In this document: positions 16,540 to 24,733 of the stretch, piece by piece
Position numbering within the stretch: position 1 is the first letter of the stretch
How the letters are laid out: the number at the start of each line of letters is the position of its first letter
Assembly: GCA_965662355.1 (NCBI GenBank)
Contig: CBFIHP010000001.1
Coordinates: 248,001-312,000 of the forward strand
DNA from: GCA-2683825 sp965662355
Lineage (GTDB): Bacteria > Planctomycetota > UBA1135 > GCA-002686595
Reading direction: 5' to 3'
DNA length: 64,000 bases
Made by a program: the position numbers and the translations under genes
The notes under the pieces: generated by a model
The model's input: the letters and a program-made list of their open reading frames with translations, nothing else
Databases searched by the model: none
Told to the model about the DNA's origin: nothing

Positions 16540-16764
16540 TTAGCCGACGACATCGAGCTGGCCGCCGATTCCTTCTTCGCCATTCCCTTTCGGGACGTTG
16601 TCTTCGGACGATCCGGATGGTTCGTCCGCTTGATGTTCTTCCTCACCGAGCGTCTCGGAAAACGAGTCCTGAGTCTGGTCGCCATCGCGCTGCGGTCTTC
16701 CAACGCGGCGAATTGCGGACTGGCGTCCGGGATCGGGTGGGATCCGGTTGATACTCGTGTCCAT
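16540..16764 (-). CDS. Small acidic protein downstream of fliA
   Basis: The protein has 74 residues, hydrophilic and likely disordered, with a basic first third and an acidic Glu/Asp/Ser-rich remainder ending in IGGQLDVVG. It has no cysteines, membrane segment or known motif. The ATG at 16764 has AAGGA upstream, it follows fliA by 33 bases, and its TAA stop forms part of the ribosome-binding site of the next gene. Those signals make it a genuine gene despite its size. A chaperone, anti-sigma or export-substrate role cannot be told from sequence. Confidence 0.6.
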   Translation of the reverse strand: MDTSINRIPPDPGRQSAIRRVGRPQRDGDQTQDSFSETLGEEEHQADEPSGSSEDNVPKGNGEEGIGGQLDVVG

Positions 16765-16797
16765 GGGTATTCCTTCTTTTCGACCTGGTGTGGGCTC

Positions 16798-17538
16798 CTA
16801 TGCGGCTGGTCGCACCTCGCGCAGTTCGAGGTTCAAGCGATAGAGAGCGCGGCTGTGGATCTGGCTGACGCGCGACTCGGTCACGCCCAACAGGTCGCCA
16901 ATTTCCTTTAGCAAGAGCTCTTCACCGTAGTAAAGCGTGATGACGGTCTGCTCTTGTTCGGGGAGCTGTGTAATCGCGTGAATCAGCATGCCCTTGGCCT
17001 CTACCCATTCAGCACTGCCGACGGGATCCTCGCTCTTTGGATCGCTCAACATCGACGCCAGTTCGTCACCGGGGCCATCTTCGAGCGAAACGGAGCCAGC
17101 CACGCGGGCGGAGTGCAAGATCTCGTCCACCTGCTCCAACTCTATCCCGAGCTTGTTGGCGATCTCCTCCGGAGTCGGCGGCATGCCGCCCTGGTGGGCC
17201 AGCTCCACGACTGCGTGTTCGAGCTCGCGCAGCCGTTCGCGTCGACCGCGCGGCAGAAAGTCCATGCGGCGCAACTCGTCGAGGACCGCTCCGCGGATGC
17301 GCGGGTAGGCGAAGGTCGAAAACTGCAGCCCACGGCTGACATCCCAGGAATCAGCGGCCTCGATCAGGCCCAGCATGCCCCAGCCGAAGAGATCTTCACG
17401 CTGGATCAAGCCAGGGATCTCGAAGCTCATGCGCCCCACGATGTGATGCAGCAGCGGGATGTGATCGAGAATCAACTTTTCTCGATCCATCTCTGCAGCG
17501 TCGCGATAGCGCGCCGGGCTGCGATCCGTGGAGCTCAT
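16798..17538 (-). CDS. fliA: Flagellar sigma factor sigma-28
   Basis: The protein has 246 residues. Region 2 is strong (VGRMSFEIPGLIQREDLFGWGMLGLIEAADSWD, read in parts), region 3 follows (GGMPPTPEEIANKLGI), and region 4 carries a helix-turn-helix (LLKEIGDLLGVTESRVSQIHSRALYRL). This is the FliA/WhiG/SigD family, which directs RNA polymerase to late flagellar promoters. Candidate targets with GCCGATAA-like elements precede flgM, fliD and motA in this window. The start overlaps the stop of the upstream 88-residue gene (ATGA). Its antagonist FlgM is encoded at 1.2 kb. Confidence 0.93.
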   Translation of the reverse strand: MSSTDRSPARYRDAAEMDREKLILDHIPLLHHIVGRMSFEIPGLIQREDLFGWGMLGLIEAADSWDVSRGLQFSTFAYPRIRGAVLDELRRMDFLPRGRRERLRELEHAVVELAHQGGMPPTPEEIANKLGIELEQVDEILHSARVAGSVSLEDGPGDELASMLSDPKSEDPVGSAEWVEAKGMLIHAITQLPEQEQTVITLYYGEELLLKEIGDLLGVTESRVSQIHSRALYRLNLELREVRPAA

Positions 17539-17801
17539 CCTGACGTTTCCTCTTCCTTGATTCGTGCAACCTCATCCATCATGCGCGCATGCTGCAAAGC
17601 GGCAAACCCCAGTCGAGCCAACAGAAGCACGGCCAAATAGGTCAGTCCACCGCGAAGAGCAGCGGTCGAAATGCGTGTGTGATGAAAGAGCGCCAAAAGG
17701 GCAACGAAGCTTCCACCCACCACCGCAGCGCGGTGGCCAAGCGAAGTGCAGACCTCCCTCAGGGAAGCTACGTCGAAGTTCCTATCGGTCGCGTTTTGCA
17801 A
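17535..17801 (-). CDS. Small two-helix membrane protein between flhF and fliA
   Basis: The protein has 88 residues with two predicted membrane helices (AAVVGGSFVALLALF and LTYLAVLLLARLGFAAL) and a charged C-terminal tail. The start is TTG, with AAGG upstream that overlaps the flhF stop. It overlaps fliA by four bases. It occupies the position where many bacteria carry flhG, but it is clearly not a MinD-type ATPase. The role is unknown; an inner-membrane accessory of export or motor placement is a guess from context. Confidence 0.68.
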   Translation of the reverse strand: MQNATDRNFDVASLREVCTSLGHRAAVVGGSFVALLALFHHTRISTAALRGGLTYLAVLLLARLGFAALQHARMMDEVARIKEEETSG

Positions 17802-17806
17802 AAGCC

Positions 17807-18652
17807 TTAGGTGTGCGAGGGGGTCACGGCGAGTCGGCCCCGAAGAAAGAGGTCCGCGACGCGATCGACGCTAGGGCGCCAAAAACAGGCGTTTTCCGTC
17901 CCCCCCGACAGGAAGGCGAGGGGTAAGCGCGCGCGGGCTAGCTCCTCGAAGCAGGGAATGGCTCGGTTGGCCACGTCGAGGTGCGTCAGGCAGACCCCGG
18001 CCGGAGCCATGGCCCGGAAACTTCTGAGCGTCCTACGCACTTCTTGCCGCCCCTTCGCGGCGGAGACACACAGGATCAACTGACATCCCTCACCGGGCAC
18101 GAGCGAGCGCAGATCCGCTCCAAGGGCGGCCAGTGGCCGCGGATCCCCGGGCGCGAGTCCGGGCGTGTCGATCAAAAGCGCATCGGGCTTGTACTTGCGA
18201 ATCGCCCTCTCGGCCTCGCCGCCGTCCTCGATGTTGAGGTAGGGCAACAAAAGCCCCAGGTCCCTTGCCCGGGGCAATCTCTCCTCGGGGAGTGCGATCG
18301 TACCGCAGACGGCGCGCCGGTCGCTTTCCTGCATGCGCAGGGCCAGGCGTAACATGGCCGTGCTCTTCCCAGAGCCGCTGGGGCCGCAGAAGGCGAAAGC
18401 CACCGGTACATTGCCGCGTTCGGGCCGCCGCGGTGAAGGCAGGAAGCGCACGACGCGCCCAAGCGCTTCGGCGGCTGCGTCGATGGCGTGGATGCCCACC
18501 GCCTCGCGCTTCTGAATGCGTCGCAGCGCCAACTGGATCACCGGTGGGGAAGCACCGCCACGCATCAGGCGTTGCACGACGTCGCGTGCACCCGGCTCGA
18601 GGGTGGACATATCGGGTGACTCGCTTCTCTGGTGTTGTTCGTTGAAGAGCAT
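17807..18652 (-). CDS. flhF: FlhF-like SRP-type GTPase
   Basis: The protein has 281 residues and carries the SRP/FlhF GTPase core: P-loop GPSGSGKST (about 90-98), switch motif LLIDTPG (about 162-165) and LTHLD (about 223-226) where the usual motif is TKLD. It is shorter than typical FlhF (about 370-450) because the N-terminal basic region is reduced. FlhF places the flagellum and recruits early basal-body parts. The ATG at 18652 is chosen because it follows the flhA stop by four bases and GGAGGAG of the flhA end serves as ribosome-binding site. The altered fourth GTPase motif may change nucleotide specificity or activity. Confidence 0.8.
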   Translation of the reverse strand: MLFNEQHQRSESPDMSTLEPGARDVVQRLMRGGASPPVIQLALRRIQKREAVGIHAIDAAAEALGRVVRFLPSPRRPERGNVPVAFAFCGPSGSGKSTAMLRLALRMQESDRRAVCGTIALPEERLPRARDLGLLLPYLNIEDGGEAERAIRKYKPDALLIDTPGLAPGDPRPLAALGADLRSLVPGEGCQLILCVSAAKGRQEVRRTLRSFRAMAPAGVCLTHLDVANRAIPCFEELARARLPLAFLSGGTENACFWRPSVDRVADLFLRGRLAVTPSHT

Positions 18653-18656
18653 TTTC

Positions 18657-20789
18657 TCACTCCTCCATGGAAACAATGGCCGTGGTCTCGACGGAACGCG
18701 CGGGAACCACTTCGTTGTAGGAAAGCACCGCCACGCGCGGCAGCGACGCGCGTACGAGCTCGTTCAAGAACCGGCGCACGTTGGAGCGCGCCAGGACGAC
18801 CGCCTCTTCGCCGCGGCGCGACGCCGTTCCGAGGGCTTCGCCGATCTTCTCGACAAGTGTCTGGAGGTACGCGGGATTGACCGGCACGGCATCCGGGTCC
18901 GAGCCCGTGCCCACCGCTGCAGCGAGGCGCGACTCGACGGCCGGATCCAAGGTCACGGCGTGCACGACACCGTTCTTGTTCGCGTACAATTCGCACAGGA
19001 CGCGGCCCAGCCGCTGGCGCACCAGCTCGCTCAGGGCCTCGGAATCCCGTGTGCGTTCGATGTTGTCTGCAATGGCTTCGAGGATGGCCGGAAGGTTCCG
19101 GATCGGCACTCCCTCGCTCAGCAGGTTGCGCAGAACGCGCTGCAACTCACCCAGGCTGAGTTTCTCGGGGATCAGTTCCTCGATCACCGCAGGCGCGGTC
19201 TTCTTCACGGCCTCGGTCAAGTCCTTCACGTCGTCGCGGGACAGGATTTCGCCCAAGGCCTCGCGCAGGATCTCGCTGAGGTGTGTGACCAGGACGCTGG
19301 TCGGATCGATCACCGTGTATCCCGACAACTCAGCTTCGTCGCGCTGTGCAGCCGTGATCCACCAGGCCGGGAGCCCGAAGGCCGGGTCGATCGTTTGTTT
19401 GCCCCGCAGCTTGCCCGTCACCGAGCCGCCATCCATGGCCATGAAGCTCCCTGGTTCGACGATCCCCGCGGCGACCTCCTGGCCGCCTATCAAGATGCGA
19501 TAGGCGCCGGGTTCGAGACGGATGTTGTCCTTGATGCGCACGGGCGGCAGAACCACACCGTTCTGCGTGGCGAAACGCCTTCGCAACTGTGATATGTGAT
19601 CCAGGATGCCCGTGCCGTTCTTGTCTTGAACCAACGGGATCAAGCGGTAGCCGATCTCGAGCGACACACGGTCGACCGAGAGCAGCTCCAGCGCTTCGGC
19701 TTCCGTGTCCTCCTCTTCCGATCCTTCCTTCACTCCACCCTGGCCTTCCTTTTCCATAGCTGCAACAGACTCCTCGGGTCCGTCGGAATCAAAATGCCGT
19801 GTCGCACGCCACGACAAGAGCAAGGCGATCGCGAGAAGCGTGAACGGCAGGCTAGGCATGCCGGGAAGCGCTCCGATCGCAAACATCATTCCCGCGGCGA
19901 TCAACGTAGCCTTGGGGCGGCTACCAACCTGCTCGATCAAATTGGCTCCCAAGCTGCTGTCGCTCGTCGATTTCGTCACCAAGATGGCCGCGGCCGTGGA
20001 CACCAAGAGAGCGGGAATCTGTGTCACGAGACCATCACCGATGGTCAGCATCGAGTAGCGCTGGGCCGCTTCACCAACGGACAGGCCGTTTATCGAGCCG
20101 ATCGTGATTCCACCCACAAGGTTCAGGGCTGTGATGATCAAACCAGCGATTGCGTCGCCGCGAACGAACTTCGACGCGCCATCCATGGCCCCGTAGAACT
20201 CGGCTTCGTTGGAGATCTTGTCACGCCGGGATCGAGCCTCGTCCGACTCGATCAAACCGGCGTTCAAGTCGGCGTCGATCGCCATTTGCTTGCCAGGCAT
20301 CGCGTCCAGGACGAAGCGCGCGGCCACCTCGCTGACCCGCCCCGCGCCTTTCGTGATCACGACGAACTGGATGACGATCAGGATCAGGAAGACCACGACA
20401 CCGACGGTCATGTCGTCACCGACGACGTAACTACCGAAGGCGGTGATGATCGACCCGGCCTTACCCTCGCTCAAGATCAAGCGCGTGCTGGCGACGTTGA
20501 GTCCCAGCCGGAACAGGGTGGCGAAGAGTAGTATCGTAGGGAAGGTCGACAGCTCGGCTGACTGGCGCACGTTCATCGTGACCAGAAGCAGCATCAACGA
20601 GGCCGTGATATTGACCGCCAGAAGCACGTCGAGAATTCCCGGCGGCAGGGGCACGAGTAGCGTGACCATGAGGCCGAGCACGCCCAGCCCCATGATCCAG
20701 TCGGCATAACGCGCGACCAGACCACCGGCTCGATCGATACTCGACGCAGCGGGTGCTGTCGCCGCGGCTTGTGCTTTTTGACCCGCCAT
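18657..20789 (-). CDS. flhA: Flagellar export gate protein FlhA
   Basis: The protein has 710 residues. About eight membrane helices occupy the first 330 residues and carry the family signatures (RLGLNVASTRLILSEG, GKQMAIDADLNAGLI). The cytoplasmic domain holds VLVTHLSEILREALGEILSRDDVKDL and LARSNVRRFLNELVRASLP. FlhA forms the nonameric ring of the export gate, uses proton motive force and docks chaperone-substrate complexes. It sits 12 bases after flhB and four before flhF. The N-terminal Ala/Gln extension of about 20 residues has no known role. Confidence 0.96.
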   Translation of the reverse strand: MAGQKAQAAATAPAASSIDRAGGLVARYADWIMGLGVLGLMVTLLVPLPPGILDVLLAVNITASLMLLLVTMNVRQSAELSTFPTILLFATLFRLGLNVASTRLILSEGKAGSIITAFGSYVVGDDMTVGVVVFLILIVIQFVVITKGAGRVSEVAARFVLDAMPGKQMAIDADLNAGLIESDEARSRRDKISNEAEFYGAMDGASKFVRGDAIAGLIITALNLVGGITIGSINGLSVGEAAQRYSMLTIGDGLVTQIPALLVSTAAAILVTKSTSDSSLGANLIEQVGSRPKATLIAAGMMFAIGALPGMPSLPFTLLAIALLLSWRATRHFDSDGPEESVAAMEKEGQGGVKEGSEEEDTEAEALELLSVDRVSLEIGYRLIPLVQDKNGTGILDHISQLRRRFATQNGVVLPPVRIKDNIRLEPGAYRILIGGQEVAAGIVEPGSFMAMDGGSVTGKLRGKQTIDPAFGLPAWWITAAQRDEAELSGYTVIDPTSVLVTHLSEILREALGEILSRDDVKDLTEAVKKTAPAVIEELIPEKLSLGELQRVLRNLLSEGVPIRNLPAILEAIADNIERTRDSEALSELVRQRLGRVLCELYANKNGVVHAVTLDPAVESRLAAAVGTGSDPDAVPVNPAYLQTLVEKIGEALGTASRRGEEAVVLARSNVRRFLNELVRASLPRVAVLSYNEVVPARSVETTAIVSMEE

Positions 20790-20801
20790 TCAGGCCCCGA
20801 G

Positions 20802-21893
20802 CTAAGCGCTCGCCCCCTGGATGCGGTAGACGTAGCCCAGGACGGTGGCCACTGCCGAATAGAGTTCCTGAGGAATCTCCTGCCCCACCTCGACTTGAGC
20901 GTACAGGGTACGCGCAAGCGCGACGTTCTCGTACAGGATCACGCCGTTCTCGTGGGCGACCTTCTTGATGCGTTGGGCCAGGTGGTCGACGCCCTTGGCG
21001 ACGACGACGGGCGCGGCGAACTGGGTTCCCGAGGCATCGCTTTCATAGCGTAGCGCCACGGCATAGTGGGTCGGGTTGGTGATAACCACCGTCGAATCGG
21101 GTACGTCAGTCATCATGCGACGGGTGGCCATCTCGCGCTGCATGGATCGAATTCGCGCGCGGACGTGCGGATCACCTTCGCTTTGCTTGTGCTCGTCCTT
21201 GATCTCCTTCTTGGTCATGCGTAGGTCGCGACCAAGTTGATAGCGTTGGTAGAAGAAGTCGATGATCGCCAGGACAAAGGCGACGGCGATGCCCCCGATG
21301 GTGCAGCGCATGGCGACGTGGCCGATGGCCAGCATCGTAGGGCCCAGCTCGTTCGAGCCCATGTTGATCACATCGTCGACGTGATAGAAAGCGACGGTCA
21401 CGACAGTGCCAGCGATCAGTAGAATCTTCGCCGCGGACATGACCGTGCGCACGACAGCGCGCAATCCGAAGAGTTTCTTCAGGCCGCTAATCGGGTTGAG
21501 CTTCTTGGGATCCGGTTCGATCGCCTTGCCTGCGAACTTCAATCCGACCTGGACGTATCCCACCAGGCCCGATATGGCGATGACGGGCAAGACCACCAGC
21601 CCGAGAGCCCCGCCAACGGTCTTGATGACATCCTCGATCATGTGCGAGGCCTGGGGAACGGTGAGTTCGGCACGCGCCAAGGTCCCGGCGGAGCTGATCA
21701 CGGTCACGGCGAGGGTCCCGACGGTTTCCATCAGGTGACCTCCACCGTAGCCGAGAAAGAGCAGGCCCATGAGCAGGCTGGTTGCTGCAATGAGCTCCGA
21801 AGAGAGTGCCACCTGGCCCTTTTCGCGAGCTTGTTCGCGTCGCCGTGGGGTCGCGTCTTCGGTCTTCTCTGCGCCGTCTTCGTTCTCTGCCAT
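20802..21893 (-). CDS. flhB: Flagellar export switch protein FlhB
   Basis: The protein has 363 residues. It opens with the FlhB leader (EDGAEKTEDATPRRREQAREKGQV), has four membrane helices and ends with the autocleavage site NPTH at residues 273-276 (VVITNPTHYAVALRY). Cleavage there switches export specificity from rod/hook to filament substrates. It lies four bases after fliR and before flhA in the conserved order. Confidence 0.95.
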   Translation of the reverse strand: MAENEDGAEKTEDATPRRREQAREKGQVALSSELIAATSLLMGLLFLGYGGGHLMETVGTLAVTVISSAGTLARAELTVPQASHMIEDVIKTVGGALGLVVLPVIAISGLVGYVQVGLKFAGKAIEPDPKKLNPISGLKKLFGLRAVVRTVMSAAKILLIAGTVVTVAFYHVDDVINMGSNELGPTMLAIGHVAMRCTIGGIAVAFVLAIIDFFYQRYQLGRDLRMTKKEIKDEHKQSEGDPHVRARIRSMQREMATRRMMTDVPDSTVVITNPTHYAVALRYESDASGTQFAAPVVVAKGVDHLAQRIKKVAHENGVILYENVALARTLYAQVEVGQEIPQELYSAVATVLGYVYRIQGASA

Positions 21894-21897
21894 GGCC

Positions 21898-22659
21898 TCA
21901 GAGGGCGTCTAGCCCCCGCTCGATCCACATCGCCAACTCCGTGTGCAACTTGTTCAGGGCCGGCTCCAGAAGCGGAGCGAAGGCGAACAAGCCGAAGAGG
22001 GCGGACGACACACGGACGGAAAAGCCGATCTCCATGATGTTGAGAGTCGGTACGACGCGAGCCAGCAGGCCAAGGAGAATCGATATAACGAAGAGGAAGA
22101 CCATGATCGGTGCGGCGAAGACGATGCCTGCTGCAAACATCTCGCCGAACATGTTCGTGATCATGGGAACGATGTTGTCGCTGAAGTGCAATTCCCCGAC
22201 CGGAGCGCGATCGAAGGAGCGACGCAGCGACGAGATCAACCAGTGATGGCCATTCAGAGCCAAGAGACCCAACACGAAGAGGATCTCGTAGACGTTGGTG
22301 ATCAACGATGTCTGCACCCCGCTGATCGGATCGGTTTGCTTCGCGACCATGAAACCCATTTCGTGGCCGATCAATTCGCCCGAGACGTGCAGCACGATCA
22401 TCGACAGGTGCAAGAGGAACCCGAGGAAGATCCCTATCAAGACCTCGCGCACCATCATCGCGCCATACGCAAAGGTCTCGATGTCCTCTATGGTCGGCTG
22501 GACGACTCCGTAGAGCGTCATCGACAAGATGATGATCAGCGCGATCTTGTAGTGTGAGAAGCCCGTTCCGAATCCCAGGATCGGTGACGACAAGACCAGG
22601 GCGCTGGTCCGTGCGAGGACCAGTCCAAAGGCTTGCAGCATGCCATCCCAGAGGTGCAT
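21898..22659 (-). CDS. fliR: Flagellar export gate protein FliR
   Basis: The protein has 253 residues with six hydrophobic segments. FliR signatures include RTSALVLSSPILGF near the start, FLGFLLHLSMIVLHVSGELIGHEMGF in the middle, and AAPIMVFLFVISILLGLLARVVPTLNIMEIGF, the segment just before the last helix. FliR joins FliP and FliQ in the helical core of the export gate. It starts 11 bases after fliQ. The final residues are short and charged, as is usual. Confidence 0.94.
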   Translation of the reverse strand: MHLWDGMLQAFGLVLARTSALVLSSPILGFGTGFSHYKIALIIILSMTLYGVVQPTIEDIETFAYGAMMVREVLIGIFLGFLLHLSMIVLHVSGELIGHEMGFMVAKQTDPISGVQTSLITNVYEILFVLGLLALNGHHWLISSLRRSFDRAPVGELHFSDNIVPMITNMFGEMFAAGIVFAAPIMVFLFVISILLGLLARVVPTLNIMEIGFSVRVSSALFGLFAFAPLLEPALNKLHTELAMWIERGLDAL

Positions 22660-22670
22660 TCGGGTTCATC

Positions 22671-22949
22671 TCAACTGAGGCCGAAATCGGTGATTTGGCC
22701 GAAGATGCGCAAACAGAAGTCACGCAGGAGCGATAGCGCGGGCGCCAGCAGAAAGAGGGTGACCATCACGACCGCGAGCATCTTGGGGACGAGGGACAGG
22801 GTCTGCTCTTGAACGGAGGTCAAGGCCTGGAAGAGGCTAACCAGTACACCGACGGTCAATCCGACACAGAGGACCGGCCCAGAGATCATCAGCACCAGAA
22901 GGAACATTTCGCGCGCCAGATCGATAACTCTGAGATCGAAGTCGTCCAA
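22671..22949 (-). CDS. fliQ: Flagellar export gate protein FliQ
   Basis: The protein has 92 residues with two membrane helices. The FliQ pattern is clear: LAREMFLLVLMISGPVLCVGLTVGVLVSLFQALTSVQEQTLSLVPKML, read as helix, loop and helix with the QALTSVQEQTL motif. It forms part of the FliPQR gate. Size and position between fliP and fliR are standard. Confidence 0.95.
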   Translation of the reverse strand: MDDFDLRVIDLAREMFLLVLMISGPVLCVGLTVGVLVSLFQALTSVQEQTLSLVPKMLAVVMVTLFLLAPALSLLRDFCLRIFGQITDFGLS

Positions 22950-22960
22950 AGGGGAAGCTC

Positions 22961-23782
22961 CTAGGCGAAGGATGTAATCAGTGACTGGCAGACGATGTGC
23001 CAGCCATCCACGAGTACGAATAGAAGGATCTTGAAGGGTGTCGAGATCATCACGGGTGGGAGCATGAACATGCCCATCGAGATCAAGACACTCGCCACGA
23101 CGAAGTCGATGACGAGGAAAGGCAAGAAGAGCAGAAAGCCCATCTGGAAAGCGGTCTTCAGCTCGCTCAGGACAAAGGCCGGGACGACAACGCGCACGGG
23201 CAGTGTCTCGAGAACCAGATCCCCCTGGGCGTTGGCCGAGTCGTACTCCGCCAACTCGGCAAAGAACTCGATCTCCGACTTGCGAGTATTGGATACGAGG
23301 AACCCGCGCAGCTCGCCCCAGCCTCGCTGGGCAGCGACATCAGCCTCGATGGTGCCTTCCTTGTACGGAAGGTAAGCCTCTTCGTACGCCCGTTCGAAGG
23401 TCGGCCCCATCACGAAGGCCGTCAGAAACAACGCCAGGCCGATGACGACCGGGTTGGGCGGCAGCTCGTTCATCGAGAGCGAGCGGCGCACGAACGAGAG
23501 CACGATCACGATGCGTGTGAACGAGGTCAGCGTGATCAGAATTGCGGGCAAGACCGAGAGCGCCGTGAGCAACAGCGCAATCTCGACCGCCGTCGAAAGA
23601 CGTTCCGAGTTCGGATCGACCGGCTCGTCGGGAGCCCCACCGACCAGGGCCTGTGCCTGCTCGACCAGGGACTCGACCGTGGGGTCGTTCGAATCCTCCA
23701 CAGTCCCCTGAGACCACGCGGGTTGCGCGCTGGCCAGCAATCCGACCAGGATGAAGAAGGCCAAGTGAACAACACGCGTCAT
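22961..23782 (-). CDS. fliP: Flagellar export gate protein FliP
   Basis: The protein has 273 residues including a cleavable signal peptide (LAFFILVGLLASAQPAWS). FliP hallmarks are LPAILITLTSFTRIVIVLSFVR, LPPNPVVIGLALFLTAFVMGP and, near the end, MGMFMLPPVMISTPFKILLFVLVDGW. Five FliP subunits form the export pore. The region between the signal and the first helix (about 40 residues) is an acidic extension. It overlaps the fliO stop by four bases. Confidence 0.95.
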   Translation of the reverse strand: MTRVVHLAFFILVGLLASAQPAWSQGTVEDSNDPTVESLVEQAQALVGGAPDEPVDPNSERLSTAVEIALLLTALSVLPAILITLTSFTRIVIVLSFVRRSLSMNELPPNPVVIGLALFLTAFVMGPTFERAYEEAYLPYKEGTIEADVAAQRGWGELRGFLVSNTRKSEIEFFAELAEYDSANAQGDLVLETLPVRVVVPAFVLSELKTAFQMGFLLFLPFLVIDFVVASVLISMGMFMLPPVMISTPFKILLFVLVDGWHIVCQSLITSFA

Positions 23783-24261
23783 CCGAGTATGCCTTCCTTC
23801 GGGATACGCGTCCCGGGCTTCACTTCCGCCTGGCGCAAGGGCGCTTCGGAAGCGAGTATCTCGGCGAAGTTCTCCTGCTCTATCTCCTTCGGGGCCGCGA
23901 CTGGTACCTTCGGGGCCTCGACGGGAGTCACCGTGGGCGGTGACGGCTCGAGCTCTTCATGCGCCTCGGGATCGAGCTCGGCCAGGAGCGTGACTTCCCG
24001 CTCGCCCAGACCGACGAGGAAAGAGCGGTCGTAGCAACGCAGGACCACCGCCTTCTGCTTGCGGCCGAGAGGCAACACATCCATGACGGCCAGCGAGCGC
24101 TGCGAGGCTCGGCGGCGAAGGTTCTGCGCCAGAAAACGACGCAGCAGCCACGCACAGACGAGCACGAGCACAATCGTGAGCGTGCAGACGAGGATGTACC
24201 GGGTGAGATCGACGCCGCTCTCGGAGAGATCCGTGAGGGTGCCAAGAAGAGCAAATCGCAT
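23779..24261 (-). CDS. fliO: FliO-like export gate assembly protein, first gene of the operon
   Basis: The protein has 160 residues: one membrane helix (about residues 21-41, YILVCTLTIVLVLVCAWLL) and a small beta-rich cytoplasmic domain (LAVMDVLPLGRKQKAVVLRC...FLVGLGEREVTLLAEL) that matches FliO. A Pro/Glu-rich tail follows. FliO helps FliP assemble into its pentamer. FliO sequences diverge strongly, so the call rests on this domain and on the position just before fliP. It heads the 13-gene minus-strand operon ending at 15024. Confidence 0.85.
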   Translation of the reverse strand: MRFALLGTLTDLSESGVDLTRYILVCTLTIVLVLVCAWLLRRFLAQNLRRRASQRSLAVMDVLPLGRKQKAVVLRCYDRSFLVGLGEREVTLLAELDPEAHEELEPSPPTVTPVEAPKVPVAAPKEIEQENFAEILASEAPLRQAEVKPGTRIPKEGILG

Positions 24262-24323
24262 GGTGAGGGCCCAGGCTTCCCGGATCCGACCGGAAGAAAC
24301 CCATGGCGAGAGCCCTTTCGACC

Positions 24324-24399
24324 GGGAAGCCTCTTCCCTTGGGGTCCTCCTCGGGGTGTCGATTTTTTCGACACCCGGGTCCCGAAAAGCACGCTTTTC
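24324..24399. promoter_or_regulatory. Cluster of three perfect hairpins upstream of fliO
   Basis: Three perfect inverted repeats lie in about 76 bases of the divergent gap before fliO: GGGAAG-cct-CTTCCC at 24324-24338, GGGTGTCGA-ttttt-TCGACACCC at 24354-24376, and GAAAAGC-ac-GCTTTTC at 24384-24399. In the fliO direction they would lie in the upstream region or leader transcript. They could be operators, a leader RNA or terminators for incoming transcription. No sigma-28 or sigma-54 promoter could be assigned here. Confidence 0.6.
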
Positions 24400-24472
24400 A
24401 ACCCCTTCCGGGGGCCCGGCTCAGGATCGCCCCGGGCAGCCGTCGAAAGGGATCGGGAGAGTTTTGCACGCC

Positions 24473-24733
24473 ATGGCCAACCAACCTAAACCCCGCCAGC
24501 CCAACGAAGACGGGCCCTCGGAAGCCAAGCTCGAGCTCGCCGATGAGCTCCTGCAACGCACGCGCGACTTCCTGGAAAAGTGCGTCGAGGACCCAAAACT
24601 CGCCTTCGCCGCCGAGGATCCGGACGCGTTGAGCGACAAGCTCCATCGACTGACGCACGCACCGGTACTCGAAGACGAAAGTGGTGGGCCCCGCAAGCCC
24701 GAGCCGCCCACCGAGCACCGCCGCTCCGCCTAA
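24473..24733 (+). CDS. Small acidic hypothetical protein
   Basis: The protein has 86 residues, hydrophilic and largely helical in the middle (AKLELADELLQRTRDFLEKCVEDPKLAF), with Pro-rich ends. No signal, membrane segment or known family was seen. A GGGAG lies about 14 bases upstream, which is far for a ribosome-binding site. Its stop codon overlaps the stop of the convergent selenoprotein gene. The amphipathic helix makes it plausible as a real protein, but confidence is moderate. It is divergent from the flagellar export operon. Confidence 0.5.
   Translation: MANQPKPRQPNEDGPSEAKLELADELLQRTRDFLEKCVEDPKLAFAAEDPDALSDKLHRLTHAPVLEDESGGPRKPEPPTEHRRSA

Noticed and set aside
18516..19592. 358-codon plus-strand ORF over flhF/flhA
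   Set aside because: Antisense to two clearly conserved flagellar genes; rich in His/Arg/Gln as expected of a shadow.
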